Made by a program: the position numbers and the translations under genes
In this document: positions 7,957 to 15,609 of the stretch, piece by piece
Numbering within the stretch: the stretch's first letter is position 1
How the letters are laid out: each line of letters starts with the position of its first letter
NCBI GenBank assembly: GCA_029379215.1
Contig: JAQYWO010000016.1
Span: 1 to 57,610 of the forward strand
DNA length: 57,610 nucleotides
Source of the DNA: Rhizonema sp. PD37
GTDB taxonomy: Bacteria; Cyanobacteriota; Cyanobacteriia; Cyanobacteriales; Nostocaceae
Direction: 5' to 3'
The notes under the pieces: generated by a model
Told to the model about the DNA's origin: nothing
Database searches by the model: none
What the model saw: only the letters and a program-made list of their open reading frames with translations

Positions 7957-9582
7957 ATGGCAACTGTATCTCTATCAGGAATCGAGCCCAAAAACCGAGA
8001 GGATTTGATAGATCGCCGCATTGGGGTGTTTGAAAGACGCTACGGAAGGGATGCGTTTCATTTAGCTTGCCATGCGGCTTTTCCACTGACTCTCACTTCA
8101 GATTTGCTGTACTGTTTGCGGGAGAATTTTGTGCCGGAATGTCCTTGGTATGGAGTGCCAGATGTGTTGCTATCAGGATTATGCCAACCTGTAGGCTATG
8201 ATCTTTATGAGATGGAGGGCAAAACTCGCGATCACCTGCTTCGTGGTATATGTGATGAATTTGGGGAACAGCGACTCAAAGAAATAGCGAATTTTCTGTC
8301 CCAGTATATTACAAATCGCTTGCAGAGGGAGGGAAATGATCGTGCGTTGGTCTTTGGCGATCGCCCACAATGGACAGCATTGGCATACTTGAGTCCAGAT
8401 GCGAAAGAGGCGATCACAGCGATTAAGCAAGAGTTGCAGAAGTTGACAGCTTCCACAGATTCTAAGCAGCGCATTCGGTGGGCAGCATTAGTGGAAAGTT
8501 ATGCGGATCTGTTATCCGAAAAGGGTTTTCAGCAGTTGTTGTTGGAATGGGCACAGAAAACACTTGATGGTGAACCTATCCAAGATGAGGGCACAGAACT
8601 TGCCTCGGTGATGGGAGTTTCACTGCAATCTTTTGAGTTTGGTGTGACAACAATTATCTTCGAGGATAAGCTTGCCGAAGAGTTGCAGCCCTTTGATTTT
8701 AAAACGCGAACAGTTGATGCTCATGGACAAGTCGTTAGAGAAGAACAGAGCAAAGCATTTTATTTTGTAGAGTTTTTAGGTAAAGAAGAAACCGGAGTCG
8801 CACTGGGAATAGAGATGGTGGCAATTCCAGGAGGCGCTTTTGTTATGGGATCGCCACCAGATGAACCACAATGCTATGAAGATGAGAGTCCCCAGCATAC
8901 GGTGATGTTACAACCGTTTTTCTTGGGTAAGTATCCAATTACTCAAGCGCAGTGGCGATTTGTAGCTCAGTTGCCCCAAGTAAACAATGAGATGGACTCT
9001 GAACCGTTTCGTTTCAAGGGAGATAATCACCCTGTTGAAAAAGTCTCCTGGTATAATGCTGTTGAATTTTGCGATCGCCTTTCTCAATATACGGGTAGAC
9101 GTTACCGTCTACCGAGTGAAGCTGAATGGGAATATGCTTGCCGTGCTGAAACTACAACTCCTTTCCATTTTGGCGAGACAATCACGACCGATTTAGCGAA
9201 TTATTGTGGGGTAGACGAAAAAATTGGGGAAACTTTGTATAAAGGATCTTATAATGCTGGTCCACTAGGAGAATACCGTAAGGAAACCACTCCTGTAGGG
9301 AGCTTGGAAGTAGCAAATGCTTTTGGGTTATACGATATGCACGGGAATGTGTGGGAATGGTGTGCAGACCATTGGCATGATAATTATGAGGGAACACCTA
9401 CAGACGGGAGAGCATGGGTAGACAATAATGATAATCAAGAGCGGCTACTGCGCGGTGGTTCATGGTCTGATGTTCCTGAGTACTGCCGTTCTGCTTATCG
9501 CTTCAGGGACTTCCCCGTCTTCGGCGGCAGCGACTTCGGTTTTCGGGTCGTGTGTGGTGGTGCGGGGGCGAGGACTTTTTAG
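7957..9582 (+). CDS. SAV_2336 C-terminal-like module fused to FGE-sulfatase domain; DGR target 1
   Basis: A 541-residue protein. Residues 1-215 (GRDAFHLACHAAFPLTLTSD, VPDVLLSGLC) are helical and look like the C-terminal part of SAV_2336-like proteins. Residues about 275-541 are a formylglycine-generating-enzyme/sulfatase-modifying domain with the C-type-lectin fold: MVAIPGGAFVMGS, KYPITQAQW, RLPSEAEWEYACRA, YDMHGNVWEWCADHW, LRGGSW and GFRVVCGG. The position after GGSW lacks the first active-site Cys of true FGE (only CRSAYR remains), so binding rather than catalysis is likely. The C-terminal segment is variable region VR1. The gene starts 20 nt after the vWA gene and belongs to the same operon. 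Confidence 0.87.
   Translation: MATVSLSGIEPKNREDLIDRRIGVFERRYGRDAFHLACHAAFPLTLTSDLLYCLRENFVPECPWYGVPDVLLSGLCQPVGYDLYEMEGKTRDHLLRGICDEFGEQRLKEIANFLSQYITNRLQREGNDRALVFGDRPQWTALAYLSPDAKEAITAIKQELQKLTASTDSKQRIRWAALVESYADLLSEKGFQQLLLEWAQKTLDGEPIQDEGTELASVMGVSLQSFEFGVTTIIFEDKLAEELQPFDFKTRTVDAHGQVVREEQSKAFYFVEFLGKEETGVALGIEMVAIPGGAFVMGSPPDEPQCYEDESPQHTVMLQPFFLGKYPITQAQWRFVAQLPQVNNEMDSEPFRFKGDNHPVEKVSWYNAVEFCDRLSQYTGRRYRLPSEAEWEYACRAETTTPFHFGETITTDLANYCGVDEKIGETLYKGSYNAGPLGEYRKETTPVGSLEVANAFGLYDMHGNVWEWCADHWHDNYEGTPTDGRAWVDNNDNQERLLRGGSWSDVPEYCRSAYRFRDFPVFGGSDFGFRVVCGGAGARTF
9448..9557 (+). repeat. DGR variable region VR1
   Basis: A 110-nt 3' segment of the first FGE-domain gene. It aligns with VR2 (10444-10553) and the template-like repeat at 10634-10740. 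Constant blocks flank variable codons: TGCCGTTCTGCTTAT is identical in all three, then AGG, then GGTTTTCG. At template AAC/AAT codons this copy reads TCT GAT GTT, TAC and GAC TTC, and the seven codons before GGT all end in C (GTC TTC GGC GGC AGC GAC TTC). That is the pattern expected when adenines of AAC codons have been randomised. Confidence 0.8.
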
Positions 9583-9726
9583 CCCTCTGCCCTTTGCCCT
9601 TTTTTTTGCTCTTTTTTAGCCTAGCGGAGCGAGCAAATTTTTTGACACAGTTTCAAGTATATCACATTTCTAGAAAATCCTATTTATTCACAAAATAATT
9701 AGAGAGAAATAAGCAGGTAAAAATCA

Positions 9727-10578
9727 ATGGCAAGAATAGTCATTAATCGTACTCAAAAGACAGCGCAATTCTATATAGAATACTTTAGTAATGGAATCGA
9801 GCTAGAAATGGTGCTGATTCCTGGCGGTAACTTTATGATGGGTGCCCCAGAAACAGAAGAAGGTAGTAGCGATTCGGAACGTCCTCAACACCAAGTAACA
9901 GTTCCAACTTTCTTCATGAGTAAATACCCCATAACTCAAGCACAATGGAAAGCTATAGCCGCAATAGAGACAGTTAACCGCAATTTAAAACCAGAACCAT
10001 CGTACTTTAAAGGAGAGAATCGACCTGTAGAGTCAGTGACTTGGTTTGATGCCGTTGAGTTTTGCGAGCGCTTATCTACCAAGCACCCTAAAAGACCGTA
10101 CCGCCTTCCCAGTGAAGCCGAATGGGAATATGCTTGCCGTGCTGGAACTACAACGCCTTTCCATTTTGGCGAAACAATTACGACCGATGTAGCGAATTAT
10201 TGTGGGGTAGACGAAAAAATTGGGGAAACTTTGTATAAAGGATCTTATAATGCTGGTCCATTAGGAGAATACCGTAAGGAAACAACTCCTGTGGGTAGCT
10301 TTGAAGTAGCGAATGCTTTTGGGTTATACGATATGCACGGGAATGTGTGGGAATGGTGTGGAGACCATTGGCATGATAATTATGAGGGAGCACCGACAGA
10401 CGGAAGAGCATGGCTAGACAATAATGATAATCAATCATGCTTGCTACACGGTGGTTCTTGGTACGGCATTCCTGTACTCTGCCGTTCTGCTTATCGCTTC
10501 AGGAACTACCCTGGCACCCTCCTCAACTGTATCGGTTTTCGGGTGGCGTCTAGTGGTGCGGCAGCGAGAACTCTTTAG
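9727..10578 (+). CDS. FGE-sulfatase (C-type lectin fold) protein; DGR target 2
   Basis: A 283-residue, essentially single-domain FGE/SUMF1 protein: EMVLIPGGNFMMGAPE, KYPITQAQW, RLPSEAEWEYACRAG, FGLYDMHGNVWEWCGDHW, HGGSW and CRSAYRF. Start ATG 9727 is preceded by an AGG 9 nt upstream. The stretch 10145-10435 is nearly identical in sequence to 9157-9435 of the preceding gene, while the N-terminal third is clearly diverged, suggesting recent gene conversion. The last 36 codons are variable region VR2. The first FGE active-site Cys is absent here as well, so a ligand-binding role is more likely than formylglycine formation. The template-like repeat lies 55 nt past the stop. Confidence 0.87.
   Translation: MARIVINRTQKTAQFYIEYFSNGIELEMVLIPGGNFMMGAPETEEGSSDSERPQHQVTVPTFFMSKYPITQAQWKAIAAIETVNRNLKPEPSYFKGENRPVESVTWFDAVEFCERLSTKHPKRPYRLPSEAEWEYACRAGTTTPFHFGETITTDVANYCGVDEKIGETLYKGSYNAGPLGEYRKETTPVGSFEVANAFGLYDMHGNVWEWCGDHWHDNYEGAPTDGRAWLDNNDNQSCLLHGGSWYGIPVLCRSAYRFRNYPGTLLNCIGFRVASSGAAARTL
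10444..10553 (+). repeat. DGR variable region VR2
   Basis: A 110-nt segment at the 3' end of the second FGE gene. Between template codons AAC AAC AAT and this copy's TAC GGC ATT, all changes are at template adenines. GAA AAC becomes GTA CTC, also only at adenines. Codons before GGTTTTCG are GGC ACC CTC CTC AAC TGT ATC, six of seven ending in C. It shares the CGC TTC AGG block with VR1, so the two genes share history or were converted. Confidence 0.82.
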
Positions 10579-10633
10579 CCCTATGCCCTTTGCTCTTCTT
10601 TTTTTGGTGAAGAAGGGTCAGGTAACTCGGCAG

Positions 10634-10740
10634 CTGCGCGCTGGTTCGTGGAACAACAATCCTGAAAACTGCCGTTCTGCTTATTACAATAGGAATAACC
10701 CCGACAAAGACAACAACAGCGGTTTTCGAGTGATGTGTGG
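10634..10740 (+). repeat. Template-repeat-like sequence (DGR TR candidate), noncoding
   Basis: A 107-nt noncoding copy of the VRs, located between VR2 and the next gene as in standard DGR layout. It is asparagine-codon rich where the VRs vary: AAC AAC AAT, GAA AAC, TAC AAT AGG AAT AAC, GAC AAA GAC AAC AAC. It is one codon shorter than the VRs before GGTTTTCG. It also carries T at three places where both VRs have C (codons 18, 19 and 21). It is therefore either a decayed TR or not the exact template last used. The end ATGTGTGG matches VR1 and would correspond to the initiation-of-mutagenic-homing region. Confidence 0.75.
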
Positions 10741-10761
10741 TACTCAATTTTTGAGAGAAAA

Positions 10762-10774
10762 GCCCCTCTGGGGC
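10762..10774. promoter_or_regulatory. GC-rich hairpin after the TR
   Basis: Perfect 5-bp stem with a 3-nt loop (GCCCC TCT GGGGC), 22 nt past the TR. Hairpins next to the homing site are known in characterised DGRs, usually after the VR rather than the TR. Function here is uncertain; it might instead be a weak terminator. Confidence 0.35.
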
Positions 10775-10806
10775 ATCTCCCAGCTCTGCGTTGGGGGCTG
10801 TTACCG

Positions 10807-10920
10807 ATGAAGCGAGAGTATTCTCTTTTCTCACATCAGATAGCACCCGCTAGATTGAATTTTGTAAACACTGGCAAAAGATGGGGCGAGGTTTGCAATA
10901 GTTATTGGTATCTTGGCTAA
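10807..10920 (+). pseudogene. Possible relic of the DGR reverse transcriptase start
   Basis: In DGRs the reverse transcriptase normally follows the TR. Here only a 37-codon reading frame starts at ATG 10807 (MKREYSLFSHQIA...), ending at 10920. Its opening MKR is reminiscent of DGR reverse transcriptases, but no RT motif such as YxDD is present and 10921-10976 contains no further coding sequence. It could be a deletion remnant or chance. No other RT is visible in the window. Confidence 0.2.
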
Positions 10921-10976
10921 ATACCGTTTCAGTAACTGAATTAGTTTTTTAAATAAATAATGTTTTCACCATTTCT

Positions 10977-11540
10977 CTAACTGCTCATTTTCAGCCAACC
11001 AAACACCTGAGCAACTGTTAACTCCAAGTCTATCCCGGCTAACACTGGCAAACGCTCATCACCCTGCAAAAGTTCTGGTTGTTGATTTGGACGGAAGACT
11101 AAAATGGAACGATCTTCTGGATCTATCAACCAACCTAATTGGCAACCATGATCTAAGCAATAAAGAATATTGCCTGTGACTCGATTTGAACTTTGTTCGG
11201 GGGACAGAATTTCAATAGTCCAGTCTGGAGAAAGCAAAAAATCGTTGGGTGCTTCTCCGTCAGCAGCGAAGGGAATACGCGACCACTGGAAGACCGCTAC
11301 ATCAGGTACGATTGAGCGGATACCAAAACTACAGCGCAGTTCTGGAAAGGCATAAGCACTCTTGAGGCTTTCGGCAACATCATTGATACTGTTGCACAGC
11401 TTTAATTGTAAGCGACTATGCTTCCCTTTCGGCATTGGCTTCTGAATAATCTCACCATTAACATATTCGCTGACAGGCTTTGTTTCTGGTAGCTTGAGAA
11501 ACTCCTCCAGGGTCAGATACTGGGTAATTACCGTGGACAT
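10977..11540 (-). CDS. Uma2 family (DUF820) endonuclease
   Basis: A 187-residue Uma2/DUF820 protein of the PD-(D/E)XK superfamily, a family very expanded in cyanobacteria. Visible landmarks are YLTLEEFLKLPETKP at the N terminus, IVPDVAVFQW (catalytic Asp strand), WTIEILSPEQSSNRV (the ExL/V-type catalytic strand) and LGWLIDPEDRSILVF. Family members are predicted restriction-like nucleases, and many are linked to transposable elements; the substrate is unknown. It is convergent with the DGR end of the island and is followed on the same strand by a second Uma2 gene further upstream. Confidence 0.9.
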   Translation of the reverse strand: MSTVITQYLTLEEFLKLPETKPVSEYVNGEIIQKPMPKGKHSRLQLKLCNSINDVAESLKSAYAFPELRCSFGIRSIVPDVAVFQWSRIPFAADGEAPNDFLLSPDWTIEILSPEQSSNRVTGNILYCLDHGCQLGWLIDPEDRSILVFRPNQQPELLQGDERLPVLAGIDLELTVAQVFGWLKMSS

Positions 11541-11796
11541 AGCTCCTGAAGAAAAGTAAACGGGATATGTTTTTAGTCTAGCAGCACCCTAATCTCAAAA
11601 ACAGTTTTTGCTTCTGGCTTCTGCCTTCAGCACGGATGCCTTTCTTCGGTCAAAAAATATGGACGTGGACATGTTCATCTTAACCGTATTGCGGCATAAT
11701 ACAGACACATTGGTAGTCAGCGATCGCACTCTTCACCCCAAAAGCAGATAACTTTGCGTAATTTCCCAGTAGAAAAAATCTGTAAAAAATAATCGC

Positions 11797-12528
11797 CTAC
11801 TCTGATAACTCACCAAACCTTTCCCGATAACGAGCAAGAATTGTCTCCATTTCTACTAACCGTTGTTCGGCTTGTTGGCGTTGCTGATGCTCCTGATCAG
11901 CCCGTTCCTGCTGCTTGAGTGCTGCTTCTTCAGGTGTAGGGATTAATTCTCCATCAAGGCTGAAAAAGCGGAGCTTGGATTCATAAATGCCCAAATATAA
12001 CTCTAACTGCTGACTCCACAACCAACCGTTCTCGTTTGAGTTTAGTTCTTGATAGCGACCGCTGAGCAACTCAAACCCTTTAAATTCTAATGTTTGTGGA
12101 TCAAACCAAAAGTAATTTGGTGTCCGCCAGATGTCTTGATAGATTTGCTTTTTCAAACCTCTGTCAGTATCAGCTGTTTTGGGTGAGAGAATTTCGATAA
12201 TTACATGAGGATATTTGCCATCTTCTTCCCAAACTACCCAGCTTTTACGTGGTTTGCGATCAGTATCTAACACCACAAAGAAATCAGGACCTCGGAATTG
12301 CTCAGATTTTCGTTGATGAGGGCTATAATAAACTGTCAGATTGCCGCAGGCGTAAAAGTCCTGACGCTCACGCCACCACCATTCCAAACACTGAATCAAT
12401 AGCAGCATTTGCCGCAAATGTAGTTCTGTTTCCAAAGGTGGTTCATCACTCAGTAAATCACCAGGAGGAAATATAACATCTTCTGATACATCTTGTAAGG
12501 GTATTTCTAAATTTTGAGCAGAAGACAT
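11797..12528 (-). CDS. Uma2 family (DUF820) endonuclease with C-terminal coiled coil
   Basis: A 243-residue Uma2 protein. The nuclease core spans about residues 20-190: FRGPDFFVVLDTD, YPHVIIEILSPKTADTDRG, YFWFDPQTLEFKGFELLSG. The C-terminal 45 residues (EEAALKQQERADQEHQQRQQ and on) are a Gln/Glu-rich coiled coil typical of one cyanobacterial Uma2 subfamily. The shorter Uma2 gene at 10977 lacks this tail. The 256-nt gap between the two genes shows no ORF. Catalytic and biological roles are as generally predicted for the family. Confidence 0.9.
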   Translation of the reverse strand: MSSAQNLEIPLQDVSEDVIFPPGDLLSDEPPLETELHLRQMLLLIQCLEWWWRERQDFYACGNLTVYYSPHQRKSEQFRGPDFFVVLDTDRKPRKSWVVWEEDGKYPHVIIEILSPKTADTDRGLKKQIYQDIWRTPNYFWFDPQTLEFKGFELLSGRYQELNSNENGWLWSQQLELYLGIYESKLRFFSLDGELIPTPEEAALKQQERADQEHQQRQQAEQRLVEMETILARYRERFGELSE

Positions 12529-12694
12529 GATAATTGACTATCAGCAATTGTTTGGATAAGATAAATCTACTTTAACGAAATTAATTGTCTTTCAGTTTTG
12601 CAGATAAATTGTAATTCTGAATAGGTAGTGACTGTATAGGTAAACATTGAAGACAGCCGCAAGGATTTCAACGAGTGTTCTGCTATAAAATTTA

Positions 12695-12980
12695 AATAAC
12701 CACGACGAAGCGACGTGGTTGAGGCACCCTTAGGCATTGGTGATAGGTTAAGATGAAACCGATTTCATGAATATTAATATAGTGCTGTTGACTAAGACGG
12801 TGCTTCCTCATCTAAATGAAGATTGTGCGGAGGATTGAAGGTAAGAATTGGCATTTTTCTGATAAAGCGATACACTCGTCAGCCGCTGGCTTCGGCATCG
12901 CTAGCTCAAAAATTTTGTTTTAACCCTCGTTTGTGACAAATTTTAAACACTATTGCTTATTGACAAATTCTTCCCAATCA
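12695..12980. repeat. Dispersed repeat family A, copy 2
   Basis: Homologous to 1868-2266 in the same orientation. It opens with a hairpin-like AACCACG ... CGTGGTT and then GAGGCACCCTTAGG. It continues through GTGCTGTTGACTAA, AATGAAGATTGTGCGG, TGATAAAGCGATAC and GGCATCGCTAGCTC, ending near CTTATTGACAAA. No ORF is shared by the two copies. It occupies the gap between the Uma2 gene and the small acidic protein gene. Confidence 0.55.
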
Positions 12981-12989
12981 TAAATCCAT

Positions 12990-13337
12990 TTAGTATTGAG
13001 ATTGATTAAAGTCACGCGAACGGTCTTCAGACTCTTCGTCACGGCGATCATCATATCCTTGGGAGTTATCAAACCCTTCGTCACGGCGCTCATCATATCC
13101 CTGACGGTTTTCAAACCTTTCTCCAATACCTTCTATACCTCCATTAACTCTTTGATTGATGGCATTATCAAGAGCTAAATCGACGCCAGTATCAATCATA
13201 GGCTCAATTGACTGACCACCTGGAATGTGCGAAACAACACCATCAATTACCCTATTAGCAATGTTGTTTGCTTCTGTATCAATCCCAGCATCAACACCAA
13301 ATTCACCAACTCTTTCAAAATTATTTGGGTCTGACAT
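12990..13337 (-). CDS. Small acidic repeat-containing protein of unknown function
   Basis: 115 residues and not recognised. The N-terminal 75 residues are helical and amphipathic (DAGIDTEANNIANRVIDG, GVDLALDNAINQRVNGG). The C terminus carries two copies of a QGYDxRRDE unit (QGYDERRDEGF and QGYDDRRDEES), giving a highly charged, probably disordered tail. It has no signal peptide or membrane segment. The ATG at 13337 has a GAGG 8 nt upstream; a GTG one codon earlier is an alternative. It is transcribed away from the L,D-transpeptidase gene's promoter side. Confidence 0.6.
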   Translation of the reverse strand: MSDPNNFERVGEFGVDAGIDTEANNIANRVIDGVVSHIPGGQSIEPMIDTGVDLALDNAINQRVNGGIEGIGERFENRQGYDERRDEGFDNSQGYDDRRDEESEDRSRDFNQSQY

Positions 13338-13568
13338 CACAAATACCTCTATACAGTTTTGTATTTCTTTAAATTCATCACACTAAAAGGATAACCGATA
13401 TAAAATCTCCTTCTATTCCCTCATAAGGTGTAAAATTACCTGTTAATCTATGTCCCTCTTAAGAAAGACACTTTATAACTTTTCCAGGGCAAGGCTTTGA
13501 CGATGGAATGAAGAAAAATATATTTCTTGCATTTGCTGCAAGTGGCGTTGGCGGCTATAGTCTATCTT

Positions 13569-14078
13569 TCAATTACGACTGATAATGACTGGCGTGCCGA
13601 CACTTGCCCAGTTAAATAACCATTTAGCATGATTAGGTGCCAAATTAACGCAACCATGACTAACACGTGTGCCAAAATTATGATGCCAGTAGGCTCCATG
13701 AATTGCGTAGCTTCCATTGTAATACATTGTATATGGAACATCAGGAATATCGTAGTCGTCGCCCTTCATCTCGCTAGATTTGTGCTTAGATTGAATTTCA
13801 AAAATACCAGTAAGAGTAGGAGTCTCTTTTTTGCCTGTGGAAATAACGACTGCATAAACTAATTTTTCTCCTTCCCAAGCTATTAACTTTTGCTTTGAAA
13901 GGTTGATTTGAATCCAGCGTTGATTGGATTTTTGTAATGTTTGAATTTGTTCGGCAATTAGCTGGGTTTTAGATTGAGCCCAAACTGCACCGATTTGAAA
14001 ACTAACAACGTTCAAAATAAGGAGTGGAATTAAAAATAGTTTCCAAAAACATATAGAATAAGAAAATCGACTTTTCAT
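13569..14078 (-). CDS. L,D-transpeptidase (YkuD domain), exported
   Basis: A 169-residue secreted YkuD protein. A signal peptide (residues 1-35, hydrophobic FLIPLLILNVVSF, ending AVWAQ) is followed by a short linker and the catalytic domain. That domain contains IQINLSKQKLIAWEG, VISTGKKETPTLTGIFEI, the HGAYWH motif and the active-site SHGCVNL with catalytic Cys. The family makes 3-3 crosslinks or attaches proteins to peptidoglycan in the periplasm. A longer reading frame begins at 14117, but ATG 14078 has an AGGA about 9 nt upstream and begins a proper signal peptide, so it is preferred. Confidence 0.9.
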   Translation of the reverse strand: MKSRFSYSICFWKLFLIPLLILNVVSFQIGAVWAQSKTQLIAEQIQTLQKSNQRWIQINLSKQKLIAWEGEKLVYAVVISTGKKETPTLTGIFEIQSKHKSSEMKGDDYDIPDVPYTMYYNGSYAIHGAYWHHNFGTRVSHGCVNLAPNHAKWLFNWASVGTPVIISRN

Positions 14079-14275
14079 GGTAGATATCCTTAGATAATAG
14101 ATTGATGATGAATACAAATAGCAAGCGCAGTAAGCAATTAGCTATTAACCTATAGGAATTGTCATATATCAAGATTGTTTGATATATTGTGCAGCGTGAT
14201 ATAAATGACTGCTTCGCGTCAGTTGCATAAGGAAAAGCATCTTCGCAAAACAGTGCTGAGTGGTGAGTGAGATCA

Positions 14276-14508
14276 TAAAAAGTAAAATTAATTGTACAAG
14301 CGCACACTCATGTTTGAAGCCCCAACATACAGGGATGAAAGAAAAAAAGTTTATTCCCTTAGGGAGTGCCACAAGAAATAATGCGTCTTTACGTAAAACT
14401 CGCGGGAGAGAGTACTCTCTCCCGCAGATTTTACGTAAAGTCTGCCGGGGGAAGCTTACAAGAGCGCGCGAGCTTTACTTCAATCTCCTATATTTATCTA
14501 TGGGTTTA
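14276..14508. repeat. Dispersed repeat family C, copy 1, with a nested palindrome
   Basis: This matches the reverse complement of 22364-22551. Shared blocks include GGGAGTGCCACAAGAAATAATG, TTTACGTAAAGTCTGCCGGG, GAGCTTTACTTCAATC and TTTATCTATGGG. Compared with copy 2 it has about 41 extra nt containing a perfect 24-bp palindrome (14402-14425) flanked by two copies of TTTACGTAAA. Short ORFs through it are not conserved and are rejected. Confidence 0.7.
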
Positions 14509-14979
14509 CTCTGCACTCTTGAACAGTCGCACAGCCGCAAAGATTTGCAGGAAAAAGAGAACGACTAAAACAAGACGCCACGGCACTTTTTTGGTAAGTT
14601 AAGTGCAGAAATTGGCGATAATTTTCAGTGATATCAGCTTTTCGTCTTTTAATGCGATGGCTGATTATTCTCTACCTCTATTGTTCCCTAATCAGTTGAA
14701 GATATTAACATAGCTAAGTAACTTGGCATCAATAAACACAACTTTTTTCGCCTCGTTTTCCGGAAATGAATCTTCACAAGGAAAGTGAGTAAGTGATGAG
14801 AGCGGATGTACATTTAACTTGCATATTTTCAGCTTTTGTCCTGAGATTCCCCTACTTTTCGTCCTCTTTTATACCATTTCACGCTGATTGTTGATACAAA
14901 TGAGCTGCACTTGTCCAAGGAGCATTCTAGCAGGGGAAAAAATCAGGCGTTGTTATTGTGAAACGGTATTACCAACAAA
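14509..14979. other. Gene-free stretch between repeat C1 and the aldolase gene
   Basis: About 470 nt, AT-rich, without a credible ORF or recognised RNA. Confidence 0.5.
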
Positions 14980-15609
14980 TTATATTTTTTCCATCAGAGT
15001 CTTAGCCTGTTGAGCGATCGCCTGCCAATCTCCTGCCTCAACAAACTCTTTGGGAAATAACTGACTGCTTAAACCAACGGCGATCGCCCCGGCTTGTAAA
15101 AATTCCTTGGCGTTTTCCAAAGTGACTCCGCCTGTAGGAATCAAGGGAATATTACCTAATGGTCCTTGTATACTTTTGATATAATTAACCCCTCCTATTG
15201 CTTCCACGGGAAACACCTTCACACAACTAGCTCCACTCGTCCAAGCATTGACAATTTCTGTGGGTGAAAGCGCTCCTGGGATAATGGGTACATTCAGTTT
15301 AGCCGCAGCTTGAATCATTACTGGATCTACGTGGGGAGTAAAGAGAAATTGCGCTCCAGATTCGATCGCTGTTTGCATCTGCGGTAAATTTAACAGCGTA
15401 CCCGTGCCAATCATACTATTGGGTAATTCTATGCGTAGTTGCGCAATTAATTCAGCAGAGCGATCGCTGTTCCAAGTAATTTCAATTAGCTGTATTCCTC
15501 CAGATGCCACAGCTAAAGCCATTTGGTATGCCAATGACATATCTGAAGCGCGAATCACTGCGATCGCTCGGTGTTGTTGCAGTTTTGATAACCAAAGTTG
15601 ACCAGACAT
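14980..15609 (-). CDS. eda: 2-dehydro-3-deoxy-phosphogluconate (KDPG) / 4-hydroxy-2-oxoglutarate aldolase
   Basis: A 209-residue class I aldolase with a TIM barrel. It cleaves KDPG to pyruvate and glyceraldehyde-3-phosphate in the Entner-Doudoroff pathway and may also act on 4-hydroxy-2-oxoglutarate. Visible motifs are AVIRASD, LIEITWNSD (catalytic Glu), MIGTGTLLN, FLFTPHVDP, VKVFPVEAIGG (Schiff-base Lys) and IPTGGVTLENA (phosphate site). Length is typical. A TTG at 15627 would add six residues; the ATG at 15609 preceded by GGAG is more likely. It is monocistronic in this setting. Confidence 0.92.
   Translation of the reverse strand: MSGQLWLSKLQQHRAIAVIRASDMSLAYQMALAVASGGIQLIEITWNSDRSAELIAQLRIELPNSMIGTGTLLNLPQMQTAIESGAQFLFTPHVDPVMIQAAAKLNVPIIPGALSPTEIVNAWTSGASCVKVFPVEAIGGVNYIKSIQGPLGNIPLIPTGGVTLENAKEFLQAGAIAVGLSSQLFPKEFVEAGDWQAIAQQAKTLMEKI

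Noticed and set aside
7957..10578. Both FGE-domain genes as true formylglycine-generating enzymes or sulfatase activators
   Set aside because: The first active-site Cys position after GGSW is not Cys in either protein and no sulfatase is nearby; variable C termini fit ligand binding better.
10424..10810. 128-codon + strand frame running through the VR2 and TR
   Set aside because: It overlaps the second FGE gene in another frame for half its length, has no start signal and ends soon after the TR. The TR is better explained as noncoding.
14260..14602. Overlapping ORFs of 78-102 codons
   Set aside because: They read through dispersed repeat family C and its palindrome; the second copy at 22.4 kb does not preserve either frame.
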